Shown here: positions 1 through 9,433 of the stretch, one piece after another
Position numbering within the stretch: position 1 is the first letter of the stretch
Layout: each line of letters opens with the position of its first letter
Assembly: GCF_052044135.1 (NCBI RefSeq)
Contig: NZ_JBQDYF010000004.1
Location: 124,001-188,000 of the forward strand
Reading direction: 5' to 3'
From: Salinisphaera sp052044135
GTDB lineage: Bacteria > Pseudomonadota > Gammaproteobacteria > Nevskiales > Salinisphaeraceae
Length of the DNA: 64,000 nucleotides
The notes under the pieces: generated by a model
Seen by the model: the letters and a program-made list of their open reading frames with translations, nothing else
The model's database searches: none
What the model was told of the DNA's origin: nothing
Position numbers and translations under genes: made by a program

Positions 1-1103
1 ACGGCATTGCCATGGTCCGGCACCGCGCAGTCCAGGCCAATGAAGAAACCGCGGCCGCGGACTTCACCGTCGAAACCGTCGTGCTTGTCGATGATTTCCT
101 GCAGCCGAGCACGGATGCGTTCGCCCTGCTCGGTGACGTGCCGGGTGAGTTGGTCGTCGCGCCAGAACTTGTCGAGCGCGGCCGCGCCGGTGACGAATGC
201 ATGGTTGTTGCCGCGGAAGGTGCCGGTGTGTTCGCCCGCGTCCCAGACATCGATTTCCGGGCGCATGAGTACCAGCGACATCGGCGAGCCCATGCCCGAA
301 ATCGATTTCGCGAGGGTGACGATATCGGGCTGGATCTCGGCCGGCTCGAACGAGAAGAACGGCCCGGTGCGGCCGTAGCCGGCCTGGATGTCGTCGACGA
401 TGAACAACAGGTCGTGCTCGCGGCAGACGTGGGCCACTTCGCGCAGCCAGTCGAAGCCGGCCGCATAGATGCCGCCTTCGCCCTGCACGGTTTCCACGAT
501 GACCGCCGCCGGCTTGTCGACGCCGGAGAACGAATCCGACAGCAGGGCGTCCAGATCGGCGATCGTGTCGCGACCGTCGCGATAATAACCGTCGAAGGCC
601 GCGGTGGTGGTATCCGACAGGCCGACGCCGGCGCTGTTGCGGATGGCGGCGTTGCTGGTGACCGAGGTCGAGCCCAGTGTCATGCCGTGGAAGCTGTGGG
701 TGAAATGGATCATTCCGGAGCGGCCGGTGTATTTACGCGCCAGCTTGAGCGCGGCTTCCACCGCGTTGGTCCCGGTCGGGCCGGGGAATTGCAGTTTGTA
801 GTCCAGCTTGCGCGGCTTGAGGATGATCTCTTCGAAAGTCTCCATGAACCGGGTCTTGGCCGCGGTGGCCATGTCCAGGCCGTGGTTGATGCCGCCGGAC
901 TTGATGTAGTCGAGCAGGGCGGCTTCCATGTCGGGGTCGTTGTGGCCGTAGTTCAGTGCGCCGGCGCCGGAGAAGAAATCCAGATATTCGCGGCCGTCGA
1001 CGTCGGTCATGCGGTTGCCGCGGGCGGTCTTGAACTCGGTCGGAAACGAGCGCACGTAGCCGCGGACTTCCGATTCCAGGCGATTGATGATGTCCATGCT
1101 CAT
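1..1103 (-). CDS. ectB: L-2,4-diaminobutyrate aminotransferase, EctB/DoeD type (partial)
   Basis: PLP-dependent class III aminotransferase. In ectoine synthesis EctB makes 2,4-diaminobutyrate from aspartate semialdehyde; DoeD runs the reverse step in ectoine breakdown. The 367 codons present align with EctB throughout: SEVRGYVRSFPTEF at the start, the GPTGTNAVEAA cofactor loop, VETVQGEGGIY, IVDDIQAGYGRTG and TLAKSIS with the Schiff-base lysine. The reading frame is open to the window edge, so the last ~50-60 residues are missing. The ATG at 1103 is preceded by an AAAGAGG ribosome site. It lies 17 bases behind the aldehyde dehydrogenase gene, so the two are probably one operon. A usual ectA is not directly upstream, so a catabolic (DoeD) role is possible. 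The family call is firm; the choice between synthesis and breakdown is open. Confidence 0.85.
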   Translation of the reverse strand, partial: MSMDIINRLESEVRGYVRSFPTEFKTARGNRMTDVDGREYLDFFSGAGALNYGHNDPDMEAALLDYIKSGGINHGLDMATAAKTRFMETFEEIILKPRKLDYKLQFPGPTGTNAVEAALKLARKYTGRSGMIHFTHSFHGMTLGSTSVTSNAAIRNSAGVGLSDTTTAAFDGYYRDGRDTIADLDALLSDSFSGVDKPAAVIVETVQGEGGIYAAGFDWLREVAHVCREHDLLFIVDDIQAGYGRTGPFFSFEPAEIQPDIVTLAKSISGMGSPMSLVLMRPEIDVWDAGEHTGTFRGNNHAFVTGAAALDKFWRDDQLTRHVTEQGERIRARLQEIIDKHDGFDGEVRGRGFFIGLDCAVPDHGNA

Positions 1104-1120
1104 GGCGATCGTTGCCTCTT

Positions 1121-2578
1121 TCAGACTTTGGGCAGGTTGCCCAGGCAGTAGTATTTCGTCTCCAGGTACTCACTGAGACCGACATGGCCGCCTTCGCGGC
1201 CGAGGCCGGATTGCTTGACGCCGCCGAACGGCACGTGCGGCCCGGTGATGTCCATGGTGTTGACGCCGACCATGCCGTATTCCAGCCCGCGCAGGTACTT
1301 GCGGATGCGGGCGTCGCTGGGCGTGAACACGTACGAGGCCAGGCCATAGATGGTGTCGTTGGCCGCGGCCAGGGCCTCGTCGTCGGTATCGAACGGCGCG
1401 ATCGGTGCAACGGGAGCGAACTGCTCCTCGGCGGCCACGCGCATGGCCGAGGTGAAATCGGCGACCACGGTGGGCATGAAGAAATTCTCGCCGGGGGCAT
1501 CGGACTGATCGCGCCCGATGATGCGGGCGCCGCGCTCGCGGGCGTCGTCGACCAGCGATTGGGCTTTTTCGACGGCATCGGCGTGGATCAGCGGGCCGAT
1601 CTCGGTGTTCTCGTCGAGACCGTGGCCTACGGGCATGGCGTTCATCTTTTCGACGAAGCGATCGACGAAGTCGTCATACATCGAGCGATGCACAAAGATG
1701 CGGTTGGCGGCCACGCAATCCTGGCCCGTGGTCTGGAACTTGGCGGCGATGGCGCCCTCGACGGCGGTTTCCAGATCCGCGTCCTCGCAGACGATGAAGG
1801 GCGCGTTGCCGCCGAGCTCCATGGCGTTCTTCTTGACCGTGGCGGCGCTTTGCTCGATCAGCTTGCGGCCGACCTCGGTCGAACCGGTGAACGACAGTGC
1901 GCGCACGCGATCATCCGCGCAGACGCGCTCGCCGAACTGCTTGCCCGAGCCGGGCACGACATTGAATTCGCCGTTCGTGAGCCCGGCCTTTTCGGCCAGA
2001 TCGGCGAGCGCCAGGGCGCAGAATGCGGTCTCGGTGGCGGGGTTGACCAGCGTGGTGCAGCCCGCGGCGAGCGCGGCGCCGACCTTGCGCGTGATCATCG
2101 CCAGCGGGAAGTTCCACGGCGTGATGACGGCCGCCACGCCGACCGGCTCCTCGACCGTGCCGATCGCCTTGGTCGGGTCCTCGGCGGGGATGGTCTTGCC
2201 GCGGATGCGGCGCGCTTCCTCGGCGAACCAGCGAAAGAAACTGGCGGCATAATCGACTTCGCCGCGGGCCTCGCTGATCGGCTTGCCCTGTTCGACGGTC
2301 ATCAACCGCGCCAGCGCCTCTCGGTTGTCCTGCATGCCCTGGTACCAGGCATGAAGACGATCGGCGCGGGTCAGCGGGGCGGTATGCCGCCACGCCTCGA
2401 AGGCGCTCGCCGCGGCATCGATCGCCGAGTCCATCTGGCGTTCGTCCAGCGCCGGCACGTGGCCGAGCAGTTCGCCGTTGGCCGGGTCGCGTACGGGACG
2501 CTTCTCGTCGGGCCCGGCCTGACGCCATTCACCACCGATGTAGGCGGCTTCGTGCATGAGTGCCTGATAGTCGGACAT
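1121..2578 (-). CDS. NAD(P)-dependent semialdehyde dehydrogenase (GabD/DoeC-like)
   Basis: Aldehyde dehydrogenase of 485 residues, the usual length for succinate-semialdehyde dehydrogenases. The catalytic glutamate lies in MELGGNAPF and the catalytic cysteine in TTGQDCVAANR. The glycine motif SFTGSTEVGR and the C-terminal PFGGVKQSGLGREGG are present. One oddity: the cofactor-binding lysine of the usual KPA motif reads asparagine here (LVNPATETAF). Its place just upstream of an EctB/DoeD-type aminotransferase suggests aspartate semialdehyde as substrate, as proposed for DoeC in ectoine breakdown. GabD in 4-aminobutyrate breakdown is the alternative. The ATG at 2578 has only a weak ribosome site. 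Confidence 0.85.
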   Translation of the reverse strand: MSDYQALMHEAAYIGGEWRQAGPDEKRPVRDPANGELLGHVPALDERQMDSAIDAAASAFEAWRHTAPLTRADRLHAWYQGMQDNREALARLMTVEQGKPISEARGEVDYAASFFRWFAEEARRIRGKTIPAEDPTKAIGTVEEPVGVAAVITPWNFPLAMITRKVGAALAAGCTTLVNPATETAFCALALADLAEKAGLTNGEFNVVPGSGKQFGERVCADDRVRALSFTGSTEVGRKLIEQSAATVKKNAMELGGNAPFIVCEDADLETAVEGAIAAKFQTTGQDCVAANRIFVHRSMYDDFVDRFVEKMNAMPVGHGLDENTEIGPLIHADAVEKAQSLVDDARERGARIIGRDQSDAPGENFFMPTVVADFTSAMRVAAEEQFAPVAPIAPFDTDDEALAAANDTIYGLASYVFTPSDARIRKYLRGLEYGMVGVNTMDITGPHVPFGGVKQSGLGREGGHVGLSEYLETKYYCLGNLPKV

Positions 2579-2840
2579 GAAATCGCGCTCGTGATCTGAG
2601 GATCCAGACCTCGCACGCTACCAATTTGCACGATGCCACTACATCAGTAGTCGTGCGGAGCCTGCTTGCGCGTTGCCCGGCCGGTATCCGGCCGGGCTGT
2701 CCGTTCGAGTGCTCGGCGATGGCTCGCGGAGCCGGTCCTGATCGCCGGTTTGTGCCCCGCGCGGTCAGGGTTGACAGGCCCGCGCCGATCCTTTGGCCCG
2801 TCGTGTCCCGGGGCCGGTGTCAGCCGACCCCGGGCGGGTT
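2579..2840. other. Intergenic spacer with a GC-rich hairpin
   Basis: 262 bases between two minus-strand genes. No gene is supported; the open frames here are GC-rich shadows. It contains a perfect 10-bp inverted repeat at 2675-2684 and 2688-2697 around a TAT loop. There is no T-run on either side, so it may be a weak terminator for the upstream membrane-protein gene or a repeat palindrome. Confidence 0.4.
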
Positions 2841-3635
2841 TCAGGCGCGCTCTGGCGCTTGTCCGGCCGAATCGATCCGGTCGTGTCCGGTCACCGAAAG
2901 ATAGGTCACCAGTGCGCATATCATGGCCAGGAAGACGGCGCTCGTCAGGGTCGTACCCAGCCCCAGTCCACCGTTTGCCAGCGGCTGCGACAGGCCGTCG
3001 CCGCAGGCGGCGCCGAACGGCCGGGTGAGGATGTAGGCGACCCAGAAGCAGACGATGCCATTGGCGGCGGCGCCGTAGTAGGCCAGGGCGGACACCCCGA
3101 TCAGGCCACCGAAGAGCAGGCCGGTGCCGGCGAAACCCAGGCCCAGCCCCTCGGCGATCCAGTCGCCCACGGCCGTGCCCAGGGCAAACGTCATGAGGAT
3201 GGCCGTCCAATAGAAGCTTTCCCGGCGCCGGGTATTGATGCAGTGTATGGACAATGTCCGCTCGCAGGCATACCACAGCGCAAAGGTCGCGGCGAGCGCG
3301 AGCGCGAACAGCAGCGAGGAGGCATACAGCGGCACCCCCAGGCGGTCGGTCAGATTGTCGGTGACCAGGGTGCCGAACACGCTGATCACGACCACGGTCG
3401 ACCAGTAGCGGGCCGGAACATAGCGCCGACTGCGCATCTGCAGCGCCAGCAGTCCTGCCAGCACCAGGCCGGTAACCACCGATGTGCCGGACAGCCCGAG
3501 GTGCAGCCGGACGTTGACGAAATCCGCGGCCGTTTCGCCTACGGTGGTCGACATCATCTTGATCAGCCAGAAGATCAGGGTGACCTGCGGTACCTTGTTC
3601 CAGTAAGTCGTGGATTTCTGCGCGGCGTAAGTCAT
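2841..3635 (-). CDS. COG4705-family integral membrane protein
   Basis: Uncharacterised polytopic membrane protein. The N-terminal signature KVPQVTLIFWLIKMMSTTVGET is typical of the COG4705 family and is repeated in weaker form in the second half, with several hydrophobic helices across about 264 residues. No enzymatic motif is visible. I start it at the ATG at 3635; a GTG at 3647 gives four more residues and neither has a convincing ribosome site. It stands alone between a semialdehyde dehydrogenase gene and a divergent alcohol dehydrogenase gene. The family is often found beside signalling or metal-related genes, but nothing here fixes a role. Confidence 0.75.
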   Translation of the reverse strand: MTYAAQKSTTYWNKVPQVTLIFWLIKMMSTTVGETAADFVNVRLHLGLSGTSVVTGLVLAGLLALQMRSRRYVPARYWSTVVVISVFGTLVTDNLTDRLGVPLYASSLLFALALAATFALWYACERTLSIHCINTRRRESFYWTAILMTFALGTAVGDWIAEGLGLGFAGTGLLFGGLIGVSALAYYGAAANGIVCFWVAYILTRPFGAACGDGLSQPLANGGLGLGTTLTSAVFLAMICALVTYLSVTGHDRIDSAGQAPERA

Positions 3636-4149
3636 GGTGTGGCTCACTTGAGGTTGGGGTTCAATCGTTGCGTTCGCTGTTTTCGGCGGTGTCGCTCGTC
3701 TGCGGCCCGGCTATTGCCATGCCGCCCGGCACGCGGACCGGACACACCACGCATTGCCATGGAGAGGAGCGCCGCTGTATCGCGTGGCCCCGATTGTGGC
3801 GGGCGAGACTTAGCTCGAGCTTAGGGGACCGGTTCGCGGCGGATCGTGTTATTAACCCGGCACAGAAATAGATGATTTTTCGGGTTGATAGCGCGCGCAT
3901 GCGACCGCATGCTCGCCGCGGCCATTGGCCGTGAAGCCTTAGAAGATAAAAGACGGACAGGCGCCGGCTTTTATTTTTGCAGGCGTTGAAGACAGCTGAT
4001 GAAGTCAGCTGTCTTGGTGCCGGATTAATAGCGCCCGGCGTGTGGGCCGGCACCATCTCGGACCATGATCCGGCGTCCGGTAATGCGGCAACCGGCGCCG
4101 GGGAGGTGTTAGATTCGGGGTCTGTTTTTCGTTGACCCGGCCAATTCCC
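3636..4149. promoter_or_regulatory. Divergent intergenic region with inverted repeats
   Basis: About 510 bases between two divergent genes, AT-richer than its surroundings, with no credible gene. Two perfect inverted repeats stand out. One has arms of 11 bp at 3989-3999 and 4005-4015 around a 5-base loop. A shorter one has 7-bp arms at 3897-3903 and 3906-3912. The first lies about 135 bases upstream of the alcohol dehydrogenase start and lacks a T-run, so it could be an operator rather than a terminator. No clear promoter hexamers were found. Confidence 0.4.
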
Positions 4150-5166
4150 ATGTCCCAAATGCAAGTTGCCCAGATCAGCCGCGCGGGCGGCGCGTTCGAA
4201 CTGGTGACCCGTTCGGTCGCCGAACCCGGCCCGTCGCAGGTGCGCATCAAGATTGCCGCCTGTGGCATCTGCCACTCGGATGCCTTCGTCGTCGATGGCG
4301 GATTTCCCGGGCTGCAATACCCGCGCGTGCCCGGCCATGAAGTCATCGGCACCATCGATGCGCTGGGCGAGGATATCGACCATTGGCAGGCCGGCCAGCG
4401 CGTGGGTGTGGGCTGGCACGGCGGCCATTGTTTCGCCTGCGATTCCTGTCGGTCCGGCGATTTCGTGACCTGCAAGAACCAGCAGGTCTGCGGCATTTCC
4501 TACGACGGCGGCTATGCCGAATACATGATCGCGCCGGTGGAGGCGCTGGTCGCCATTCCCGAGGCCTTGTCATCTGTAGAGGCGGCGCCATTGTTGTGCG
4601 CCGGCGTGACCACCTACAACGGCATGCGCCACACCGGCGCGAAGCCGGGCGACGTGGTGGCCATCCAGGGCATCGGCGGGCTCGGCCACCTGGCGCTGCA
4701 GTACGCCCACGCCATGGGCTTTCATACCGTGGCGCTGTCGCGCGGCACCGACAAGAAGGATATGGCGCTGGCGCTCGGCGCCGACACCTATGTCGACACC
4801 GAAGCCGAGGACGCGGTCGAGGCGCTGCAGAATCTCGGCGGCGCCCGTGTGATCGTGGCCACCGCGCCCAACCCGAAACTGATGAGTTCGGTGATCGACG
4901 GCCTGGGCGTCGACGGTCAGCTGCTGGTGCTCGGCGCCTCCCCCGAGCCGATCGAAGTCTCGCCGTTCCAGTTGTTGATGGCGCGCCGCAGCGTGGCCGG
5001 CCACCCGAGTGGCACCCCGCACGACTCCGAAGACACGCTGAACTTCTCGGCCCTGCGCGACATCAAGACGCGCATCGAGACCTATCCCTTGTCCGACGTG
5101 AATGCGGCCTACCAGCGCATGATCAACAACGAGGCGCGTTTTCGGGTCGTACTGACGATGGAATGA
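4150..5166 (+). CDS. Zinc-dependent alcohol dehydrogenase
   Basis: Medium-chain alcohol dehydrogenase (AdhP/AdhA-like, COG1064), oxidising alcohols or reducing aldehydes with NAD(P). The catalytic zinc ligands are visible in CGICHSD, the GHE motif (PGHEVIG) and LLCAGVTTY. The structural zinc cysteines lie in CFACDSCRSGDFVTCKNQ. The nucleotide fold has GIGGLGHLALQYA. Length is 338 residues from the ATG at 4150, which fits the family; an in-frame TTG at 4132 is less likely. It is a single-gene unit, divergent from the membrane-protein gene and convergent with the RND pump gene. The substrate cannot be read from sequence. Confidence 0.88.
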   Translation: MSQMQVAQISRAGGAFELVTRSVAEPGPSQVRIKIAACGICHSDAFVVDGGFPGLQYPRVPGHEVIGTIDALGEDIDHWQAGQRVGVGWHGGHCFACDSCRSGDFVTCKNQQVCGISYDGGYAEYMIAPVEALVAIPEALSSVEAAPLLCAGVTTYNGMRHTGAKPGDVVAIQGIGGLGHLALQYAHAMGFHTVALSRGTDKKDMALALGADTYVDTEAEDAVEALQNLGGARVIVATAPNPKLMSSVIDGLGVDGQLLVLGASPEPIEVSPFQLLMARRSVAGHPSGTPHDSEDTLNFSALRDIKTRIETYPLSDVNAAYQRMINNEARFRVVLTME

Positions 5167-5236
5167 CGCGGGCCGTCGCGGGCCGGGTGACCTGACCGCG
5201 CCCGACGAGCCGATGCCCCGCGGCCGCGATGCGGAC

Positions 5237-5279
5237 GCAACGGCCCGTCTTCTGCGCCGAGCGGGAGACGGGCCGTTGC
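5237..5279. terminator. Bidirectional hairpin between convergent genes
   Basis: Perfect 14-bp inverted repeat, arms 5237-5250 and 5266-5279 with a 15-base loop, placed between the convergent alcohol dehydrogenase and RND pump genes. There is no strong T-run on either side. The position argues for transcription termination from both directions. Confidence 0.6.
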
Positions 5280-5351
5280 GATTTCGCCGCGACACCGCCA
5301 CAACGGTGCGGCATGGCGGCGCCCCAGGTCACGCCCCGGCGGGTGCAGGCG

Positions 5352-8300
5352 TCATCGCGCGCGGGGTCTCATCAGTTTGTAGATCACGGGCATCAAGACC
5401 AGCACCAGCGGCATCTGGACCAGCAACCCGGTGATGATGGCAATTGCCAACGGTTGCAGCATGGCCGAGCCGCGGCCAATGCCGAGCGCCAGGGGCAGGA
5501 GCGCGAGCGCAAACGCCAGTGCGCTCATCACGATGGGCCGTATCCGGTTGCGCCCGGCGCGAATCAGATTTTGCGCCAGCGGCTGTTTAGAGCCACCCAC
5601 GACCTCGATCAGCCGCAGTTCGGAGAAATAGAAGATCGCGATCTCGGTGACGATGCCGATGATCATCGTCATGCCCATCATGGCGGTGATATTGAGCTGC
5701 ACGCCCGTCATCCACAGCCCGATGAACACCGCGCTGGCCGCGAGCAATGGCTGTACGAGAATGGCCAGCGCTGCCCGGAACCGTTCGTAGAGAAACAGCA
5801 GCAGGAAAAACACCAGCGCGACCGCGGCAATGAACACGCGGATCAGGCCGGCGAATGATTGCTGCTGCTGCTTGTACAGACCGCTGAGCTGGTAATAATC
5901 GTTTTTGGGAATCAGCCCCGGTTTCTGCAGGACTTGCTTGACGCTGGCCGCCGCCGCGCCCAGCGAGCGGCCGCTGATGCGGGCGGTCACCATGACATCC
6001 GACTGCAGGTTATATCGCGTCAACTCGGGCTGGCCGGATACGATCTTGACATCCGCCACCCGCGACAGCGGCACCAGATGCCCATCGGGCGCCTGTAGCC
6101 GCATATTGCGCACGGCATCGATATTGTTGCGCAATTTTTTCGGTACCCAGACGCGTACGCCGATGAATTTCACACCCTTGCGCACTTGCGTGGTGACCAC
6201 GCCCCCCAGATAGGCCTGTAACTGCTGCGTGATGGCCTGCGGCGACAGGCCCTGAATCGCCGCCTTGACGCGCTTGACGTGAATATCAAGGCTGTCGCCG
6301 GCGATCACCACGCCGTTCTTCACACTGACGATACCGTTCACGCCGCTGATCGCATGGGCGACCTTTTTGGCCACCTGCCGCAGGTCCTGGACGTTGTCGC
6401 CGAACAGGCGGATGGCAATGGGCTGTGGCACCGAGGTCAGATCGCCGATTTCATCCTCGATGAGCTGCGAGACATCGATGTCCAGGCTGGGCACCTTGTT
6501 CTGAACCTGCTGACGGATATGGTTCATGACCGCCGATGTCGACGGGCGCGGCAACGGTTTCAAACGCACGAAGAAGTCGCCGGTGTCGGGCGCGGTGATG
6601 CCGCCGCCCAGCTGGTAGCCCGTGCGCCGCGACCAGTTGCTGACATAGGGGTTGTTTTTCAGGATCCCGGCCACCTGTTTCAGCAACCGATTGGTTTCCT
6701 GTAACGAGGTACCCGGTGGCGAACGATAGTCGAGGACAAAGCCGCCCTGGTCCATTTGCGGGATAAAGCCCGACCCCACGCTGCCGAACGCCAGATAGGC
6801 CACGGTCAGCAATGGCACGAGACCCACCAGTAGCCAGGCCGGGCGCCGCAGCACCCGGACCATCAGCCTGGTGTAGCCACGATTGACGTAGCGGGTAATG
6901 CGGCCGACTTTCTCGCGTTCGGTATCCTTGGGCCCCAGCATGAAGTTGGCCAGTAGCGGGACCACCAGCCAGGCCACGAGAAACGAGATGAACAGTGCGC
7001 TCGCCATGGTCAGCGACAGCGCCTTGAAAAAGGCCCCCGTGACTCCGCTGAGAAAGGTCAGCGGCAGGAAGATGATGATGGTCGAGGCCGACGAGCCCAC
7101 TTGCGGGGGCGTGAACTCGCGTGCGGCCGCCAGCACTCGGTCGATGCCGTGTTCGCCGGTGTCCTGGACCCGGCGCACGATCTGCTCGACCATCACGATG
7201 ATATCGTCGATGATGAGGCCGACGGCCGCCGCCATGCCGCCGAGCGTCATCATGTTCAGCGTCATGCCAAAGACATAGAGCAACAGCATGCTCACCGCCA
7301 GGACGGCGGGGACCGCGACGACCGCGACCAGCGTGATCTTCAAGCTGCGCAGGAACACCAGCAATACCAGCGCGGCCAGCCCGACGCCGATGAAAATGGC
7401 GCTCACCACGCTCGACTTGGACAGCTGCACCAGAACCGATTGGTTATACCACTGATTCAGCTGCACGCCCTTGGGCATCTGTGGCTTGAATTCAGCCAGC
7501 CGGCTTTTCAGGTTGTTGGATAGATTGATGACGCTGGCGGACGGCTGCTGATAGACGTTGAGCAGCACCGCCTGCTGGCCGTTGGCCGTGACCCGTGTGT
7601 ACTTGGGCGCGGTGGCCAGCTTGACCTTGGCCACGTCCTCGAGCTGGACCTGTCCGTTGTCGCCGCTTTTGAGAATGGTGTGGCGAATCTCCTGGAGGCT
7701 TTTAAAGCGCGTGTCGGAGACTTCCAGATACAGCTTGTAATGATCCTGGATTCGGCCGACGGCGGTCAGCACATTGGAGGCCGAGACCGCCTTGGTCACG
7801 GCGGCCATCGACAATCCCACGGCCTTGAGCCGTGCGGGGTTGACGCTCACCCGGTATTCGGCTCTGTCCCCGCCCTGCACCGTGACCTTGGCGACCCCTG
7901 TCACGCTGGACAGGTAGGGCACGAGCTTGTACCTGGCCAGGTCGCGCAGTTGCACCTGGCTGAGTTTCTTGGAGGTCAGGCTGTAGGCCACCACCGGCCC
8001 GTAGTTCGCCGGGTAGCGCCGCTGGGCGGTATAGGTTGTGCCCTGTGGCAGGCTGGACATCATCTGGCCGATGACCGAATCCACCTGGAGCACGGCATTC
8101 TTCATGTCGTGGCCCCAGTCGAAATTGATCTCGATATCGGTCGAGCCGCGGCTGGTCGTCGAGCGAACCGAGCGTACGCCGGGTACCGAGCGCACGGCCT
8201 GCTCAACCGGCCGCGTGACCTGCAGCATCATTTCGTGTGCCGGGCGCACGCCAGCGTTCAGGGATACGCGTACCCGCGGGAACGAGACCTGGGGGAACAG

Positions 8301-8405
8301 GCCGACGGCGAGCTTGCCGTAGCTAAAGGCCCCGCCCAGGGCGAGCAGTACCAGCAAGAACAGAATCGAGCGGGTGTGATTCTGTACCCAGCTCGCGAAA
8401 CTCAT
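5352..8405 (-). CDS. RND efflux pump, inner-membrane permease subunit
   Basis: AcrB/HAE-type resistance-nodulation-division transporter of 1017 residues, using the proton gradient to export compounds across the envelope. The N-terminal helix is followed by the porter domain motif FPQVSFPRVRVS. The paired aspartates of the proton relay appear as GLIIDDIIVMVE in the fourth helix, and the second half repeats the helix plus periplasmic-loop layout. Family members are usually 1020-1060 residues. It overlaps the adaptor stop codon by four bases (ATGA at 8402-8405), so the two are translationally coupled. The three-gene operon has no regulator beside it. Substrates (drugs, solvents or others) cannot be deduced. 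Confidence 0.92.
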   Translation of the reverse strand: MSFASWVQNHTRSILFLLVLLALGGAFSYGKLAVGLFPQVSFPRVRVSLNAGVRPAHEMMLQVTRPVEQAVRSVPGVRSVRSTTSRGSTDIEINFDWGHDMKNAVLQVDSVIGQMMSSLPQGTTYTAQRRYPANYGPVVAYSLTSKKLSQVQLRDLARYKLVPYLSSVTGVAKVTVQGGDRAEYRVSVNPARLKAVGLSMAAVTKAVSASNVLTAVGRIQDHYKLYLEVSDTRFKSLQEIRHTILKSGDNGQVQLEDVAKVKLATAPKYTRVTANGQQAVLLNVYQQPSASVINLSNNLKSRLAEFKPQMPKGVQLNQWYNQSVLVQLSKSSVVSAIFIGVGLAALVLLVFLRSLKITLVAVVAVPAVLAVSMLLLYVFGMTLNMMTLGGMAAAVGLIIDDIIVMVEQIVRRVQDTGEHGIDRVLAAAREFTPPQVGSSASTIIIFLPLTFLSGVTGAFFKALSLTMASALFISFLVAWLVVPLLANFMLGPKDTEREKVGRITRYVNRGYTRLMVRVLRRPAWLLVGLVPLLTVAYLAFGSVGSGFIPQMDQGGFVLDYRSPPGTSLQETNRLLKQVAGILKNNPYVSNWSRRTGYQLGGGITAPDTGDFFVRLKPLPRPSTSAVMNHIRQQVQNKVPSLDIDVSQLIEDEIGDLTSVPQPIAIRLFGDNVQDLRQVAKKVAHAISGVNGIVSVKNGVVIAGDSLDIHVKRVKAAIQGLSPQAITQQLQAYLGGVVTTQVRKGVKFIGVRVWVPKKLRNNIDAVRNMRLQAPDGHLVPLSRVADVKIVSGQPELTRYNLQSDVMVTARISGRSLGAAAASVKQVLQKPGLIPKNDYYQLSGLYKQQQQSFAGLIRVFIAAVALVFFLLLFLYERFRAALAILVQPLLAASAVFIGLWMTGVQLNITAMMGMTMIIGIVTEIAIFYFSELRLIEVVGGSKQPLAQNLIRAGRNRIRPIVMSALAFALALLPLALGIGRGSAMLQPLAIAIITGLLVQMPLVLVLMPVIYKLMRPRAR

Positions 8406-9430
8406 GAGCCCTGACGGACCGCCATGCCGTCCGATAGCTCGTAGTTACCCTGAACCACTATGGGCATGCCGACCTTCAATTGGGTGTTCGTGGGCTTGAT
8501 CGCGACCAGCCCATCCTGCTCGAGCCCCTTGTGGACATTGATCCGCTGCGCCTTGCCATGGCGCACGACGAACACATAATCGCCCTGCTTGTCGTGCAAT
8601 ACCGCCGAGCGCGGCACGGCAAGCGGATGATGCGTGGATAACTTGAGCCGGCCCTTGACCCGCATCCCGGGCAGAAACGGTTGCGCCTGTGCGCCGCGCA
8701 ACGGCGCGATGGCGTTGACCAGGCGCGTGTTGGGGTCGACCACGGCATTGACCACGCTGATCTGGCTGGCGACGCCCTTGCCATTGCCGAACAGGGGAAT
8801 CACCTGGACCGACATCCCCGGTTTGATTTGCTTGATTTCGTCCGGCTCGATACCCAGGGCCACCCGCAGCCGATCGCGGCGCGCGAGCTGGAACAACAGG
8901 GTGCCGGACTTGACCTGATTGCCCGGGTTGATGGGCAGCTTGCTGACGATGCCGCTGAAGGGCGCGGTCACGACACGCGTCTGCTGCCCCGTGCCCAGCG
9001 CTTTCTGTGCGGCGAAAGCGGCCTTCGCCTGGGCCAGTTTCTGCCCGGCGGAATCGACGTTGGCGTGGGTCGCCAGATGTTGCTTGAGCAGTTTTTTCTG
9101 GCGGGCCAGGGCCTGGCGCGCAAAGCGGACATTGGCTTTGGCCGTCAGGTAATTCGAGCGCGCCGAGGGGGCCGTGCGCAGCGTCAGCAGCGGATCGCCT
9201 TTTTTAACCGGTTGGCCGAGGTTGACATCGAGCTTGCGTACGAACGCGGTATAGGTGGCATCGCGCGTGGTCTGCGCTTCGGGGTCGGGCCGCACCACGC
9301 CGAACGCGGTGATGGTGTGGTCCATGGCATGGGTCTTGAGCGGGGTTGTCTGCACTTTGACGCTGGGCTGCGTGGCGGCGAACAGCGCCGTCGACACGCA
9401 CAAAAGCGCAATTCCGATCGTTAGTCGCAT
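8402..9430 (-). CDS. RND efflux periplasmic adaptor (membrane fusion protein)
   Basis: HlyD/AcrA-family adaptor of 342 residues linking the pump to the outer membrane channel. It has a cleavable signal peptide (ending near ALFAA), a split lipoyl-like domain around an alpha-helical hairpin (residues ~85-145), a beta-barrel domain containing LRVALGIEPDEI, and a C-terminal membrane-proximal domain with HHPLAVPRSAVL. There is no lipobox, so it is probably soluble rather than lipid-anchored. It sits three bases after the outer membrane factor gene and overlaps the pump gene start. Confidence 0.9.
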   Translation of the reverse strand: MRLTIGIALLCVSTALFAATQPSVKVQTTPLKTHAMDHTITAFGVVRPDPEAQTTRDATYTAFVRKLDVNLGQPVKKGDPLLTLRTAPSARSNYLTAKANVRFARQALARQKKLLKQHLATHANVDSAGQKLAQAKAAFAAQKALGTGQQTRVVTAPFSGIVSKLPINPGNQVKSGTLLFQLARRDRLRVALGIEPDEIKQIKPGMSVQVIPLFGNGKGVASQISVVNAVVDPNTRLVNAIAPLRGAQAQPFLPGMRVKGRLKLSTHHPLAVPRSAVLHDKQGDYVFVVRHGKAQRINVHKGLEQDGLVAIKPTNTQLKVGMPIVVQGNYELSDGMAVRQGS

Positions 9431-9433
9431 CGT

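Noticed and set aside
2675..2697. Perfect GC hairpin considered as a rho-independent terminator
   Set aside because: No T-run follows on either strand, so I list it only within the spacer description.
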